Assembly (NCBI GenBank): GCA_038326325.1 | Contig: JBBQJW010000001.1 | Span: forward strand, 186,001-250,000 | Reading direction: 5' to 3' | DNA: 64,000 nt | Source: UBA10324 sp038326325 | Lineage (GTDB): Bacteria > Bacteroidota > Bacteroidia > Chitinophagales > UBA10324 | Shown here: positions 35,987-44,761 of the stretch, piece by piece | Numbering within the stretch: position 1 is the first letter of the stretch | Layout of the letters: every line of letters begins with the position of its first letter | Position numbers and translations under genes: made by a program | Notes under the pieces: model-generated | The model's database searches: none | What the model was told of the DNA's origin: nothing | Seen by the model: the letters and a program-made list of their open reading frames with translations, nothing else

Positions 35987-36398
35987 TTAGCTTTTAGAAG
36001 TTAGCGATTAGCTTTTAGTTTTTTTTAATGCCGACTTAAAACTGTTTATCATCTTTTGAATTTCTTCAATCTGGGAATAACAATTTTTTGTGTCATTGGA
36101 ATTTAACAATCCAATCCTTTCACAAATTATTAACTGAGTTTCAATTTCATTTGTTGAGCCATTTGAAATACTGAGAAAGTGATCAAATTCTTTATCTGAA
36201 TTTCTTCCTGCTCCTTCAGCAATATTACATGGAATAGAAACTGCACTCCTTGTCATTTGCGAAGTCAATCCAAATCTCTCATCTGAAGGAAGTTTTTTTG
36301 TCAACTTATAAATATCAACTGTAAGGTCAATTCCCTTCTGCCAGATTTTGAGTTCTTTGAATTTTCTCATGCCACTTTTTATTTAGCTTTTAGAAGTT
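35987..36398. repeat. 16-bp direct repeats flanking the four-helix-bundle gene
   Basis: The 16-mer TTAGCTTTTAGAAGTT occurs exactly at 35987-36002 and 36383-36398, on either side of the S23-like gene. AGCGATT follows both copies, after 0 and 8 extra bases. More AGCTTTTAG words sit at about 36010 and, inverted, near 36490-36510. The unit between the repeats is about 396 bp and looks like an insertion in the atpD-atpC operon. Confidence 0.7.
36008..36370 (-). CDS. Four-helix-bundle protein, 23S rRNA-IVP/S23 family
   Basis: 120 aa, matching the family from end to end: start MRKFKELKIWQKGIDLTVDIY, middle RFGLTSQMTRSAVSIPCNIAEG, end GSTNEIETQLIICERIGLL. The family was first seen inside intervening sequences of 23S rRNA genes and also includes the Avd accessory proteins of diversity-generating retroelements. 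No reverse transcriptase or variable repeat is near, so a retroelement link is not supported. It sits between atpD and atpC, flanked by 16-bp direct repeats. Its function is unknown. Confidence 0.88.
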   Translation of the reverse strand: MRKFKELKIWQKGIDLTVDIYKLTKKLPSDERFGLTSQMTRSAVSIPCNIAEGAGRNSDKEFDHFLSISNGSTNEIETQLIICERIGLLNSNDTKNCYSQIEEIQKMINSFKSALKKTKS

Positions 36399-36513
36399 TG
36401 CTTTAAGCGATTTTTCTTTTCAAAAAACAATTCACAGATTTCAACTACCCAAATTCTAATAGTTCAAAGCTATCAAGCAACCACCTAAATGCTAATAGCT
36501 AAAAGCTATCAGC

Positions 36514-38019
36514 TTATTTAGAAGCTTCAGCCATCAGTTTCTTTCCTTTCGCAATTGCATCATCAATTGTTCCAACAAGATTGAATGCTGCTTCAGGATA
36601 TTCATCCACTTCACCATCCATAATCATATTGAAACCGCGAATGGTTTCTTCAATTGGAACTAACACTCCTTTCAAACCCGTGAACTGTTCCGCCACATGG
36701 AAAGGTTGTGATAAAAATCTTTGAACACGACGCGCGCGACTAACTATCAATTTATCTTCTTCACTCAATTCGTCCAAACCAAGAATCGCAATGATATCCT
36801 GCAACTCTTTGTAGCGTTGCAAAGTCAGTTTCACTTTTTGGGCACAGTTGTAATGCGCATCACCAACTACATCAGCAGATAAAATTCGAGATGTAGAATC
36901 AAGAGGATCTACTGCAGGATAAATTCCTAACTCAGCAATTTTACGACTCAATACAGTTGTCGCATCCAAGTGAGAGAAAGTTGTTGCCGGTGCAGGATCT
37001 GTCAAATCATCCGCTGGTACATAAACTGCTTGCACAGAAGTAATAGAACCTCGTTTTGTAGAAGTGATTCGCTCCTGCATCATTCCCATTTCAGAAGCAA
37101 GCGTAGGTTGGTAACCTACGGCAGAAGGCATACGACCTAACAACGCTGATACCTCAGAACCCGCTTGTGTGAAACGGAAAATATTATCAATAAAAAATAA
37201 AATGTCTTTTCCTTTTGCTTCGTTCGGATCTCCATCACGATAATATTCAGCAACTGTTAATCCGCTCAACGCAACACGAGCACGAGCACCAGGAGGCTCG
37301 TTCATTTGACCGAACACCAATGTTGCCTGTGATTTTGCTAATTCATTTTTATCAACCTTGCTTAAATCCCAATCACCTTTTTCCATTCCGGCTTTAAACT
37401 CATCGCCGTATTTTATAACATTCGACTCAATCATTTCACGCAGCAAATCATTCCCTTCACGGGTGCGCTCACCTACTCCGGCAAACACCGATGTTCCTGC
37501 ATAAGCTTTCGCGATGTTGTTGATGAGTTCCATAATAAGAACTGTTTTTCCAACACCCGCTCCACCGAACAATCCGATTTTTCCTCCCTTTGAATATGGC
37601 TCGAGCAAGTCAATAACTTTGATACCTGTAAAAAGAACTTCCTGTTCTGTTGAAAGGTCTTCGAAAATTGGTGGCTTACGGTGAATAGCATATCCACCTT
37701 CGTTGCTCACATCTCCAATGCCATCAATCGCCTGACCAATTACATTGAACAAACGGCCTTTAATTTTTTCTCCGGTCGGCATAGTAATGTTTGCGCCTGT
37801 ATCAACAGCCTCCATTCCACGAACCAATCCTTCAGTTGCATCCATCGAAACAGTACGAACACTATCTTCTCCAAGATGTTGTTGAACTTCAAGAACAATT
37901 TTTTGTCCGTCTTCGCGGGTAACAACTAATGCGCTAAGAATATCAGGTAATTTTCCTTCTTCGAAAAGAACATCCACTACAGGTCCGATAATGGTTTTTA
38001 TGCGCCCAACATGTGCCAT
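36514..38019 (-). CDS. atpD: F1Fo ATP synthase beta subunit
   Basis: 501 aa catalytic subunit. P-loop GGAGVGKTVLIMELINN, catalytic GERTREGNDL, Walker B region DILFFIDNIFRFTQAGSEVS, and DELSEEDK near the C-terminus that contacts gamma. The rest of the ATP synthase genes are not in the window; a detached atpDC pair is normal for Bacteroidota. A TACTTTTG element lies 29 bp upstream. It has no TGTWACA word in 1.5 kb. Confidence 0.97.
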   Translation of the reverse strand: MAHVGRIKTIIGPVVDVLFEEGKLPDILSALVVTREDGQKIVLEVQQHLGEDSVRTVSMDATEGLVRGMEAVDTGANITMPTGEKIKGRLFNVIGQAIDGIGDVSNEGGYAIHRKPPIFEDLSTEQEVLFTGIKVIDLLEPYSKGGKIGLFGGAGVGKTVLIMELINNIAKAYAGTSVFAGVGERTREGNDLLREMIESNVIKYGDEFKAGMEKGDWDLSKVDKNELAKSQATLVFGQMNEPPGARARVALSGLTVAEYYRDGDPNEAKGKDILFFIDNIFRFTQAGSEVSALLGRMPSAVGYQPTLASEMGMMQERITSTKRGSITSVQAVYVPADDLTDPAPATTFSHLDATTVLSRKIAELGIYPAVDPLDSTSRILSADVVGDAHYNCAQKVKLTLQRYKELQDIIAILGLDELSEEDKLIVSRARRVQRFLSQPFHVAEQFTGLKGVLVPIEETIRGFNMIMDGEVDEYPEAAFNLVGTIDDAIAKGKKLMAEASK

Positions 38020-38048
38020 TTTGTTATTGATTTTTTTTAAAAGTGCCG

Positions 38049-38056
38049 CAAAAGTA
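38049..38056 (-). promoter_or_regulatory. -7 element for atpD
   Basis: TACTTTTG on the minus strand (38056-38049), 29 bp before the ATG at 38019. It matches TAnnTTTG; no good -33 box is seen at normal spacing. Confidence 0.4.
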
Positions 38057-38184
38057 ATCGCCTAAGCGAGAGAAAAAAATGTAGCGACAAAAATTTGATT
38101 TTCAGAAGTAGAAAATCTTAAAAAACTGTCTCAATTATTATGATCCATTGTTATCAATAATGAAATAAGAATTACTCTAAAGAA

Positions 38185-38514
38185 TTATTCAATCTCCTTT
38201 TTCTTCAAATTATAAATCAGATGCATTTGATATGAATCGGTTGAATCGCTCCATTCGATGGAAAGAATTTCCTGAGAATATTCAGATAGTTTCATTTTGA
38301 TGGCTTTCATTAGGTCAGGATTTGTTTTCCATTCGGCATTTTCAGGTTCAGTTTTCAGAATTTTTAACTGAATTGGTTTCTGTAAATCATTTAACAAAAA
38401 GCCCACATCAACATAAACCACAGTTGTGTTTGTTGAATCTGTTGTAACAGTTTGCGAAAAGCTTTTCGTACTGACGAATGAAATCAATAAAAAAATGAAA
38501 ATGTAGTTTTTCAT
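38185..38514 (-). CDS. Small secreted hypothetical protein
   Basis: 109 aa from the ATG at 38514, which gives a signal peptide (MKNYIFIFLLISFVSTKSFSQ). An upstream start at 38562 would overlap the glycosyltransferase by 34 bp and bury the signal peptide. The mature part is short, charged and ends in YNLKKKEIE. No domain is recognised. It follows the GT4 gene at the end of a polysaccharide operon. Confidence 0.6.
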   Translation of the reverse strand: MKNYIFIFLLISFVSTKSFSQTVTTDSTNTTVVYVDVGFLLNDLQKPIQLKILKTEPENAEWKTNPDLMKAIKMKLSEYSQEILSIEWSDSTDSYQMHLIYNLKKKEIE

Positions 38515-38528
38515 GCGGATAATATTTT

Positions 38529-39662
38529 TTATGAATGATGATTTACAGTTTTCAAAACACAATCGTACAATCGTTCAGCTGTTAAATCCCAACTGAATTT
38601 TTGTTTCTGGATATTTCCTTTTTGAATTAATTCATTTCTGAGTGAAGCATCGGTCGCAATTTTCATCATCGCATTTGATATCTCATCAACTGAAAGTGGG
38701 TTGACCAATATAGTTGCATCGCCTGCCACTTCAGGCATTGACGAAACATTAGAAGTAATCACCGGGACTCCGGCATTCATTGCTTCGACAATCGGAATTC
38801 CGAAACCTTCGAAAAGTGAAGTGTAACAGAGTGCAGTGGCTGCTGCCATTTTTTGCGTGAGTTCTTCGAGCCCCATGTGTCCCATAAAATTCACATCCTG
38901 CTTATGAGTCATGCGTATATAAGTCTGCATCGCTTCATCGGTATCCCATGCTTTCCTTCCTGCGACTACTAACTTGAAATCAGTATTTATTTCAGAACGG
39001 AATTTATCGAATGCCTGAAATAACCGACTCACATTTTTGCGCGGATGAATTGCACCGGCATAAATGAAGTAAGGTGCGCCGCCTGTAATTTTATTTCGCA
39101 CCAAAGTTTTTTCTTCTTCACTTAACAGTTGATAGGCTTCGTTGCTTCCGTTATATGTAACATCAATTTTATCGGGAGAAATTTTATATCGCTCTACCAC
39201 ATCATTTTTTGTGTAGGAAGAAACTGTTGCAATTCGAGTTGCATGTTTTGCAAATCGCGGAATAAAATATTTGTAATAACGAAGTGTAAGTCCATCCACA
39301 TGATTGCTAAAATGTTCAAATGCTAAATCATGAATCACCAACACTTGTGGGATTTTTACTGAGAGCGATAAATATCCATCTGTCGACAGAAAAACATCGG
39401 GTTTGATTTTTTTCAATGCACGAGGAACAGCATATTCAAACCACGCATACCACAAAAACGGATGACGCGCCGGAGGAAATAAAACATGAGGTGTAACATT
39501 TTTTGCGAAGATGAATTCTTCAGAATATTTCCGATCGAACAAAAAATGAAATTCGTGTTCAGGATGCGCAAGCACCATTCGCTTTACTGCTTCGAAAGTG
39601 AACCAACCGATTCCCTCGAGTTTATTTTTTAATAAGAAGCGGGTGTTAATGGCAATCTTCAT
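38529..39662 (-). CDS. GT4-family glycosyltransferase
   Basis: 377 aa GT-B fold. N-terminus MKIAINTRFLLKNKLEGIGW with the acceptor-loop Gly-rich stretch, hinge AGAIHPRKNVSRLFQAF (nucleotide binding), and the E-x7-E motif EGFGIPIVE followed by AMNAGVPVITSNVSSMPEV. Similar to mannosyltransferases of the WbaZ/MtfB type, but donor and acceptor are unproven. It overlaps the FkbM methyltransferase stop by 4 bp (ATGA), so the two probably act on the same glycan. Confidence 0.9.
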   Translation of the reverse strand: MKIAINTRFLLKNKLEGIGWFTFEAVKRMVLAHPEHEFHFLFDRKYSEEFIFAKNVTPHVLFPPARHPFLWYAWFEYAVPRALKKIKPDVFLSTDGYLSLSVKIPQVLVIHDLAFEHFSNHVDGLTLRYYKYFIPRFAKHATRIATVSSYTKNDVVERYKISPDKIDVTYNGSNEAYQLLSEEEKTLVRNKITGGAPYFIYAGAIHPRKNVSRLFQAFDKFRSEINTDFKLVVAGRKAWDTDEAMQTYIRMTHKQDVNFMGHMGLEELTQKMAAATALCYTSLFEGFGIPIVEAMNAGVPVITSNVSSMPEVAGDATILVNPLSVDEISNAMMKIATDASLRNELIQKGNIQKQKFSWDLTAERLYDCVLKTVNHHS

Positions 39663-40558
39663 ACTGTGAAAACAATATTGTCTGACTCTAATTTTCGTTC
39701 AATGCAAAAATGTTCTGGGTTATTGCTGCGAAAAAGTTTTCCATCGTCATCAATCAGGTTCAAATTATAACCTGCACTCAATAATAAATTTATTGCCTCG
39801 AGGTGTTGCTGATTATTATGAAACTGTTTGCTCCAGAATTCCATGATGATAGCTGGCTTGTGTGTTTGCAGCAAACGATTCATGCCCTGTAACACTTTCA
39901 ATTCACTTCCTTCAGCATCAATTTTTATTGCAACAGGAATTAGTTTTTCCTTCTCCGAAAAATCATCGAGCGAAATACAGTTGACTAAATTTCCCTGTAT
40001 GGTTTCATTCTGTTCTTCTTCGGCACTCATTCGTCCGCTCGATTCAGTTTGTCCGGGTTTTCCTTCCATGAACATCACACTGCCCGTTGATTCGCCAACT
40101 GCAGCTTGTACCATTCTTATTTGTCGCAATCTTTCAATATTGTTGTGCAGAATATTTGCAGCGAGTGCAGCGGGTTCAAACGAAATTACTTTTCCGTTTT
40201 CTTCTACCAATTGAGCAGCAAGTAAACTGAAAAATCCAAAGTGCGCCCCCACATCAAAAAAAGTATCTCTTGATTTCAACGATTGAATCATCCATTTTGC
40301 AAATCGCAATTCTGAATCATGTGTTTTACAACCACAGAGAAAAATATCCAAGCCATCAGGCAGTGCGACTGTCATTCTATAATCGCATATCAATCTTGCA
40401 ACAGAATAATTCGGCCTTTTTGTTCTTGGAAAAATCAGTTTTGAAAAAGTCAATCCATAAATACGATTCACCGGATTGGAAAACAGCCGCACCCATTTCG
40501 ATTTTTTTTCGAGACGGGCGACTCTTTCAATGCGCTTCAACCAGATTTCCTTATTCAT
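39659..40558 (-). CDS. FkbM-family methyltransferase
   Basis: 299 aa from the ATG at 40558; a GTG at 40570 would add four residues. The SAM-binding loop FFDVGAHFGFFSLLAAQ is followed by the acidic strand KVISFEPA, the VAIKIDAEGSELKVLQGM block and the C-terminal Methyltransf_21 region. FkbM enzymes O-methylate sugars and polyketides, and with a GT4 gene overlapping it, a sugar methylation is likely (inference). Confidence 0.87.
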   Translation of the reverse strand: MNKEIWLKRIERVARLEKKSKWVRLFSNPVNRIYGLTFSKLIFPRTKRPNYSVARLICDYRMTVALPDGLDIFLCGCKTHDSELRFAKWMIQSLKSRDTFFDVGAHFGFFSLLAAQLVEENGKVISFEPAALAANILHNNIERLRQIRMVQAAVGESTGSVMFMEGKPGQTESSGRMSAEEEQNETIQGNLVNCISLDDFSEKEKLIPVAIKIDAEGSELKVLQGMNRLLQTHKPAIIMEFWSKQFHNNQQHLEAINLLLSAGYNLNLIDDDGKLFRSNNPEHFCIERKLESDNIVFTV

Positions 40559-40652
40559 TCTTCGCGCCACGAATTAAATAATATTCTATCAATTAGTTTT
40601 TAATGAAGTGACAACCTCAATTTGCAATTTGTAATCTGTAATCATCAATAAG

Positions 40653-40659
40653 TATTTTG
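40653..40659 (+). promoter_or_regulatory. Possible -7 element for the flippase gene
   Basis: TATTTTG followed by C, one base shorter than TAnnTTTG; it ends 11 nt before the ATG at 40671. A TTG at 40629-40631 is 21 bp upstream. Confidence 0.35.
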
Positions 40660-40670
40660 CACTCCGTTAC

Positions 40671-42119
40671 ATGAAGCAAACTTTTTTTCGCAATCTTATT
40701 TTTCTGCTTGTTCTGAATCTGCTGATAAAACCGCTCTATGTATTGGGCGTTGACAGAACAGTTCAGAATCTGACGGGGCATGGAGAATATGGTTTGTACT
40801 TCGCACTGTTCAACCTGAGCATCCTGTTCAGTATCATCCTCGATATTGGCATTACGAATTATAACAACCGCATTATCGCGCAACAACCATCGCTCATAAA
40901 AAAATATCTTTCAAACATTTTATGTTTTAAAGTTTTGCTTTTCGTTCTGTATTGCATCATCACCATAGTTGCGGCAATATTTCTTCACCCGACAAAAGAG
41001 GGATATTACATTCTCGGAATTTTAATTCTCAACCAGGGACTCAATTCGCTGCTACTTTATCTGCGAAGCAATTTATCGGCGCTTCAATTTTTTAAGCTCG
41101 ATAGTTTTCTTTCGATACTCGATAAATTGCTGATGATTTTATTGTTTGGATGGATTTATTATTTCAAACCTTTTGCCGGAGAATTTCAGATTGAATGGTT
41201 TGTGTATTCACAAACGGCAAGTTATGTGATTACGATTTTGGTTGCGGCAATTTTACTGTTACAGCGCATTCCGAAACTGCAATTTTCGTTTGACCTAAGC
41301 ATGCTAAAAACAATATGGAAAGAAAGTTATCTGCTTGCCGTAATTGTTTTGCTGATGGGAATTTACGGTCGCACCGATGCTGTGCTAATTAAAAAATTAT
41401 TGGGTACAGACGGAGATATTCAGGCTGGTATTTATGCTTCTGCTTTTCGTTTATTGGATGCTGCAAATCAATTCGGATTTCTATTTGCGGCTTTACTGCT
41501 TCCGATTTTTTCGCGACTCATTCGGCGCGGACAAAAAGTGGATGAACTCACCGCAGTAAGTTTCAAAACCATTTTCATTTTCAGTTGGATGCTTGCTGTA
41601 GTGTGTTTGTTTTTCAGGAATGAAATCATGCAGTTGTTGTATCACGACACTACTGCTTACTCAGCAAATATTTTGGGAATATTAATGTTCGCTCTGCCCG
41701 GTGCTGCTACAGTTTATATTTTCGGAACACTACTCGCTGCGAATCGAAATCTAAAACAACTTGCCTTTGCAACTGCTGTAACAGCTGCAATAAATCTTTC
41801 GCTCAATTTCATTCTCATTCCGAAATATCAATGTGTTGGTGCTGCCATCGCTGCTGTAACAACTCAGGTTTTAATCGGAGTAATTGAAATTTTTATCAGT
41901 CGGAAAATCTTTCAATTGAAATTAAATCTCGAATTAATCGGCAAGCTGATTTTGTTTTCTCTTCTCTCTTTACTTATCGGATATGCTGCACATTCATTTA
42001 TCACTTCACTCATCCCAGGAGTTATTGCAGGATTAATAGTTTCATTACTTCTTGCCTTCATCTTAAAATTATTTGAGATAAAAAAAGTGCGTGAACTGCT
42101 TGTTTCAGGTGAGGAATAA
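40671..42119 (+). CDS. Oligosaccharide flippase (Wzx/PST family)
   Basis: 482 aa with about 12-14 hydrophobic segments (FFRNLIFLLVLNLLIKPLYV ... YLLAVIVLLMGIYGRTDAVL ... AATVYIFGTLLAANRNLKQL), typical of MOP-superfamily polysaccharide exporters. It moves lipid-linked glycan units across the inner membrane. It opens a plus-strand cluster with a chain-length protein and an O-antigen ligase. Three TGTWACA words lie in helices near 41257-41861. Confidence 0.88.
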   Translation: MKQTFFRNLIFLLVLNLLIKPLYVLGVDRTVQNLTGHGEYGLYFALFNLSILFSIILDIGITNYNNRIIAQQPSLIKKYLSNILCFKVLLFVLYCIITIVAAIFLHPTKEGYYILGILILNQGLNSLLLYLRSNLSALQFFKLDSFLSILDKLLMILLFGWIYYFKPFAGEFQIEWFVYSQTASYVITILVAAILLLQRIPKLQFSFDLSMLKTIWKESYLLAVIVLLMGIYGRTDAVLIKKLLGTDGDIQAGIYASAFRLLDAANQFGFLFAALLLPIFSRLIRRGQKVDELTAVSFKTIFIFSWMLAVVCLFFRNEIMQLLYHDTTAYSANILGILMFALPGAATVYIFGTLLAANRNLKQLAFATAVTAAINLSLNFILIPKYQCVGAAIAAVTTQVLIGVIEIFISRKIFQLKLNLELIGKLILFSLLSLLIGYAAHSFITSLIPGVIAGLIVSLLLAFILKLFEIKKVRELLVSGEE

Positions 42120-42174
42120 TTTTTCTTCCACTTCACACAATAAAATTTCTGATTTTACAATGCTGCGATTCCGA

Positions 42175-42205
42175 TTTGCTATTCCTGTTCATTCATTTAG
42201 GTTTG
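42175..42205 (+). promoter_or_regulatory. Promoter for the chain-length/ligase genes
   Basis: TTTG (42175-42178), 19-bp spacer, TAGGTTTG (42198-42205): both boxes of the Bacteroidota consensus with ideal spacing. The ATG at 42229 is 23 nt downstream. One of the two best promoters in the window. Confidence 0.6.
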
Positions 42206-42228
42206 TGCGAAATTTTTAAACACCCCGA

Positions 42229-43197
42229 ATGGAAAACAAACTCAATCTTATTGCAGTTATCAAACTCATAAGGAAATGGAGAAAAGCAATCATTATTGTT
42301 TGTGCTATAGCATTAGTCGGAAGCATTGTAATTTCTGATCCGCACATTATGAAGCCGTATTATGCTTCGAAGTCGGTGATACTTCCATCTAATCCTAGTG
42401 TTACGAACAGCGAGAATATGTTCGAACAAAAGAGCCAGAATTTTTTTGGCACCAGCGACGATGTTGACAGGTTGATGGCTATCGCACAAAGCGCTCAACT
42501 GAAAATGTTTATTGTACAGCGCTATAATTTGTTCAAACACTACGATATTGATTCAGCTACTGAGGCATATCCGAACTACGCCGTGCAACTGGAGTTTGAA
42601 GATAATTACAATGTTGAACGCACCGATAAAGGCTCAATCGAAATCACAGTTTATGATCACGATAAAGATACTGCGGCTCACATGGTGAATGCGATTGTGT
42701 GGAAGATTGACGACATCAGCAAAAATTTGTTGATGGATAACAAGCAGAAAATGGTAAGCATTTACAACAACAAGATTTCAGCAAAAGAACAAGTGATTAA
42801 AATATTGACCGACTCCATTATCAAATTGCGAAACAAGTACAATCTCGCCGGAAATATTTCTGACCTTAATCAAATGAACAAGATGAGTGCTGAAGAGAAA
42901 GCTCAATTCGATATGGCGAATGAAGACATAAAAATTCTCGACGATAAAAAGAAAGCTGCGCTGAAAGAGTTGAACAATTCCATCGGGTTATCAGAACAAT
43001 TTAAAGCAACCATCAATCGCGAGGTACCAAGTATTTTTATTCTGGAGAAAGGATTTCCCGCTGAGAAAAAATCAAAACCGGTTCGCTGGTTAGTTGTTTT
43101 CAGTTGTGTACTCATTGCATTTATTGTGATGGTATTAACCGCTTTTGTTTCTGATTATTACAAAAGCATAAAAGCGGAACTGAATGCTTCAGAGTAA
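42229..43197 (+). CDS. Wzz-like polysaccharide chain-length protein
   Basis: 322 aa with one membrane helix at each end (AIIIVCAIALVGSIVI near 20-35 and WLVVFSCVLIAFIVMVLTAFV near 290-310) and a large coiled-coil-rich periplasmic part between, the topology of Wzz/PCP1 co-polymerases. No C-terminal tyrosine kinase domain is fused. The stop overlaps the next gene by 14 bp. It sets the modal length of a surface polysaccharide together with the ligase/polymerase (inference). Confidence 0.78.
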   Translation: MENKLNLIAVIKLIRKWRKAIIIVCAIALVGSIVISDPHIMKPYYASKSVILPSNPSVTNSENMFEQKSQNFFGTSDDVDRLMAIAQSAQLKMFIVQRYNLFKHYDIDSATEAYPNYAVQLEFEDNYNVERTDKGSIEITVYDHDKDTAAHMVNAIVWKIDDISKNLLMDNKQKMVSIYNNKISAKEQVIKILTDSIIKLRNKYNLAGNISDLNQMNKMSAEEKAQFDMANEDIKILDDKKKAALKELNNSIGLSEQFKATINREVPSIFILEKGFPAEKKSKPVRWLVVFSCVLIAFIVMVLTAFVSDYYKSIKAELNASE

Positions 43198-44626
43198 AGC
43201 GCTGCTTTACGATAAATGGTTGCTTACTATTTCTGCCGCTGTTACACTTGGCAGTTTGTTAGTGGGTTGGCTCACTTATACTTATTTCTGGTTTGCACTT
43301 CCATTTGCTTTGTTGTTTTTATATGTAACAGTCGCTGATATAAAATTTGCTTTTTATCTTTTAATTTTTTGTTTACCACTCTCTATCGAATTTTCATTCA
43401 CCACATCGTTAGGAACCGATTTGCCCACCGAACCACTCATGCTCGGGCTTATGCTTGTGTTCATTGTATCGTGGCTGTCGAATAAAAAATTAGTGGCGAA
43501 AGAATTTCTCACTCATCCGTTATTCTTTTTGCTCTCACTTCATTTTTTCTGGATAATTATTTCTGTCATTTATTCATCGAATCACATTGTATCCGTAAAA
43601 TTTTTATTGGCAAAAACATGGTACCTCGTTGTTTTTGTTTTGCTCGGTAGTGTGGTGATGCGTGAACTCAAAGATTTTAAAAAAGCATTCTGGTGCATTT
43701 TTATTCCAACGCTCGCGACAATTTTCTATACGCTGTATCGACATTCAAAAAAAGGATTTGCTTTTGCTGATGTCAACACAATGATGGAACCCTTCTATCG
43801 AAATCATGTGGCGTATGCAGCATTTGTTGCGCAACTAATTCCGCTTACATGGCTTGCCATTACCTGGTACAAAAAAGGATCGAACACAAGAGTGATGCTG
43901 ATTGTGTCACTGCTGATTATGCTTGTTGCAGTTTATTTTTCTTACACACGCTCTTCTTGGATGAGTGTGATTGTAATTCTGCCGGCAGCATTTTTAATTA
44001 AACATCGTCTGCTTGGAAAGAGCATGTTGCTTGGTGCGATATTGATTATCAGTGGAGTTTTTTATATGGGTTATCAGAATCGTTATCTCTACTACGCGCC
44101 GAACTTTGATGAAACCATTATGCACGAAGATCTGGAGTCACATTTATCTGCTACTTATAATATGGAAGACATCAGCAGTGGTGAGCGCGTGTTCCGCTGG
44201 ATTGCAGGTTTCCGCATGTGGGAAGCAAACCCGATTGTGGGTTATGGTCCTGGCAATTTTTATAATTTTTATAAGCCATTTGCTGTAAGCAGTTACGCAA
44301 CTTTTGTTAGCCGCAACCCGGAGCGAAGCACCGTGCATAATTATTTTCTGCTGCTGCTCATCGAGCAGGGAATTATCGGGCTGCTTATTTTTTCTGTTTT
44401 CACCGGCGCATTGCTGTGGTACGGACAGCGCATTTATCATAAGCTGCGCGACAAGCAACTGCGCCGCTTCGCCATGGCGCTCACACTTACGCTGATAGTT
44501 ATTTACTGTAACACTTTTCTCAGCGACCTGATTGAAACCGATAAAGTCGGCACTCTTTATTTTCTGATTGTGGCGATGCTTATTAACTTAGATATAAAAG
44601 CAGGGAAGGAAATTGCTGAGGTGTAA
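43184..44626 (+). CDS. O-antigen ligase/polymerase family protein
   Basis: 480 aa with about 11-12 helices and a large periplasmic loop. The Wzy_C/WaaL landmark region is near 335-370 (SGERVFRWIAGFRMWEANP then IVGYGPGNF). Ligase or polymerase cannot be told apart by sequence alone. The stop codon TAA lies inside a TGTWACA word (44622-44628), and a second copy follows at 44644. Confidence 0.85.
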   Translation: MLQSKALLYDKWLLTISAAVTLGSLLVGWLTYTYFWFALPFALLFLYVTVADIKFAFYLLIFCLPLSIEFSFTTSLGTDLPTEPLMLGLMLVFIVSWLSNKKLVAKEFLTHPLFFLLSLHFFWIIISVIYSSNHIVSVKFLLAKTWYLVVFVLLGSVVMRELKDFKKAFWCIFIPTLATIFYTLYRHSKKGFAFADVNTMMEPFYRNHVAYAAFVAQLIPLTWLAITWYKKGSNTRVMLIVSLLIMLVAVYFSYTRSSWMSVIVILPAAFLIKHRLLGKSMLLGAILIISGVFYMGYQNRYLYYAPNFDETIMHEDLESHLSATYNMEDISSGERVFRWIAGFRMWEANPIVGYGPGNFYNFYKPFAVSSYATFVSRNPERSTVHNYFLLLLIEQGIIGLLIFSVFTGALLWYGQRIYHKLRDKQLRRFAMALTLTLIVIYCNTFLSDLIETDKVGTLYFLIVAMLINLDIKAGKEIAEV

Positions 44627-44761
44627 CAGTTGCCTTTAATTATTGTAACAGTCATCGCAAAGTTTCCTTTACAAAGTTTGGGGAGTTGCGGAACGGAAGA
44701 AGAATATTAATTTCACAAAAGCATAAATGAATTTTATCACGAAACTGAATTCGTTGAGAAT

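Noticed and set aside
36008..36370. Diversity-generating retroelement (Avd) reading of the four-helix-bundle gene
   Set aside because: No reverse transcriptase, template or variable repeat pair in the surrounding sequence.
40617..40886. 89-aa minus-strand frame antisense to the flippase start
   Set aside because: No motif, covers the flippase promoter region and the start of a well-supported membrane protein.
41763..41861. Tandem repeat in the flippase, with CTGCTGTAACA at 41774 and 41852
   Set aside because: The two stretches encode Ala/Val-rich helix residues (TAVTAA, AAVTTQ) and share only the TGTWACA word plus a few bases; not a larger repeat.
44144..44458. 104-aa minus-strand frame inside the O-antigen ligase
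   Set aside because: Shadow frame in a GC-richer stretch of a real gene.
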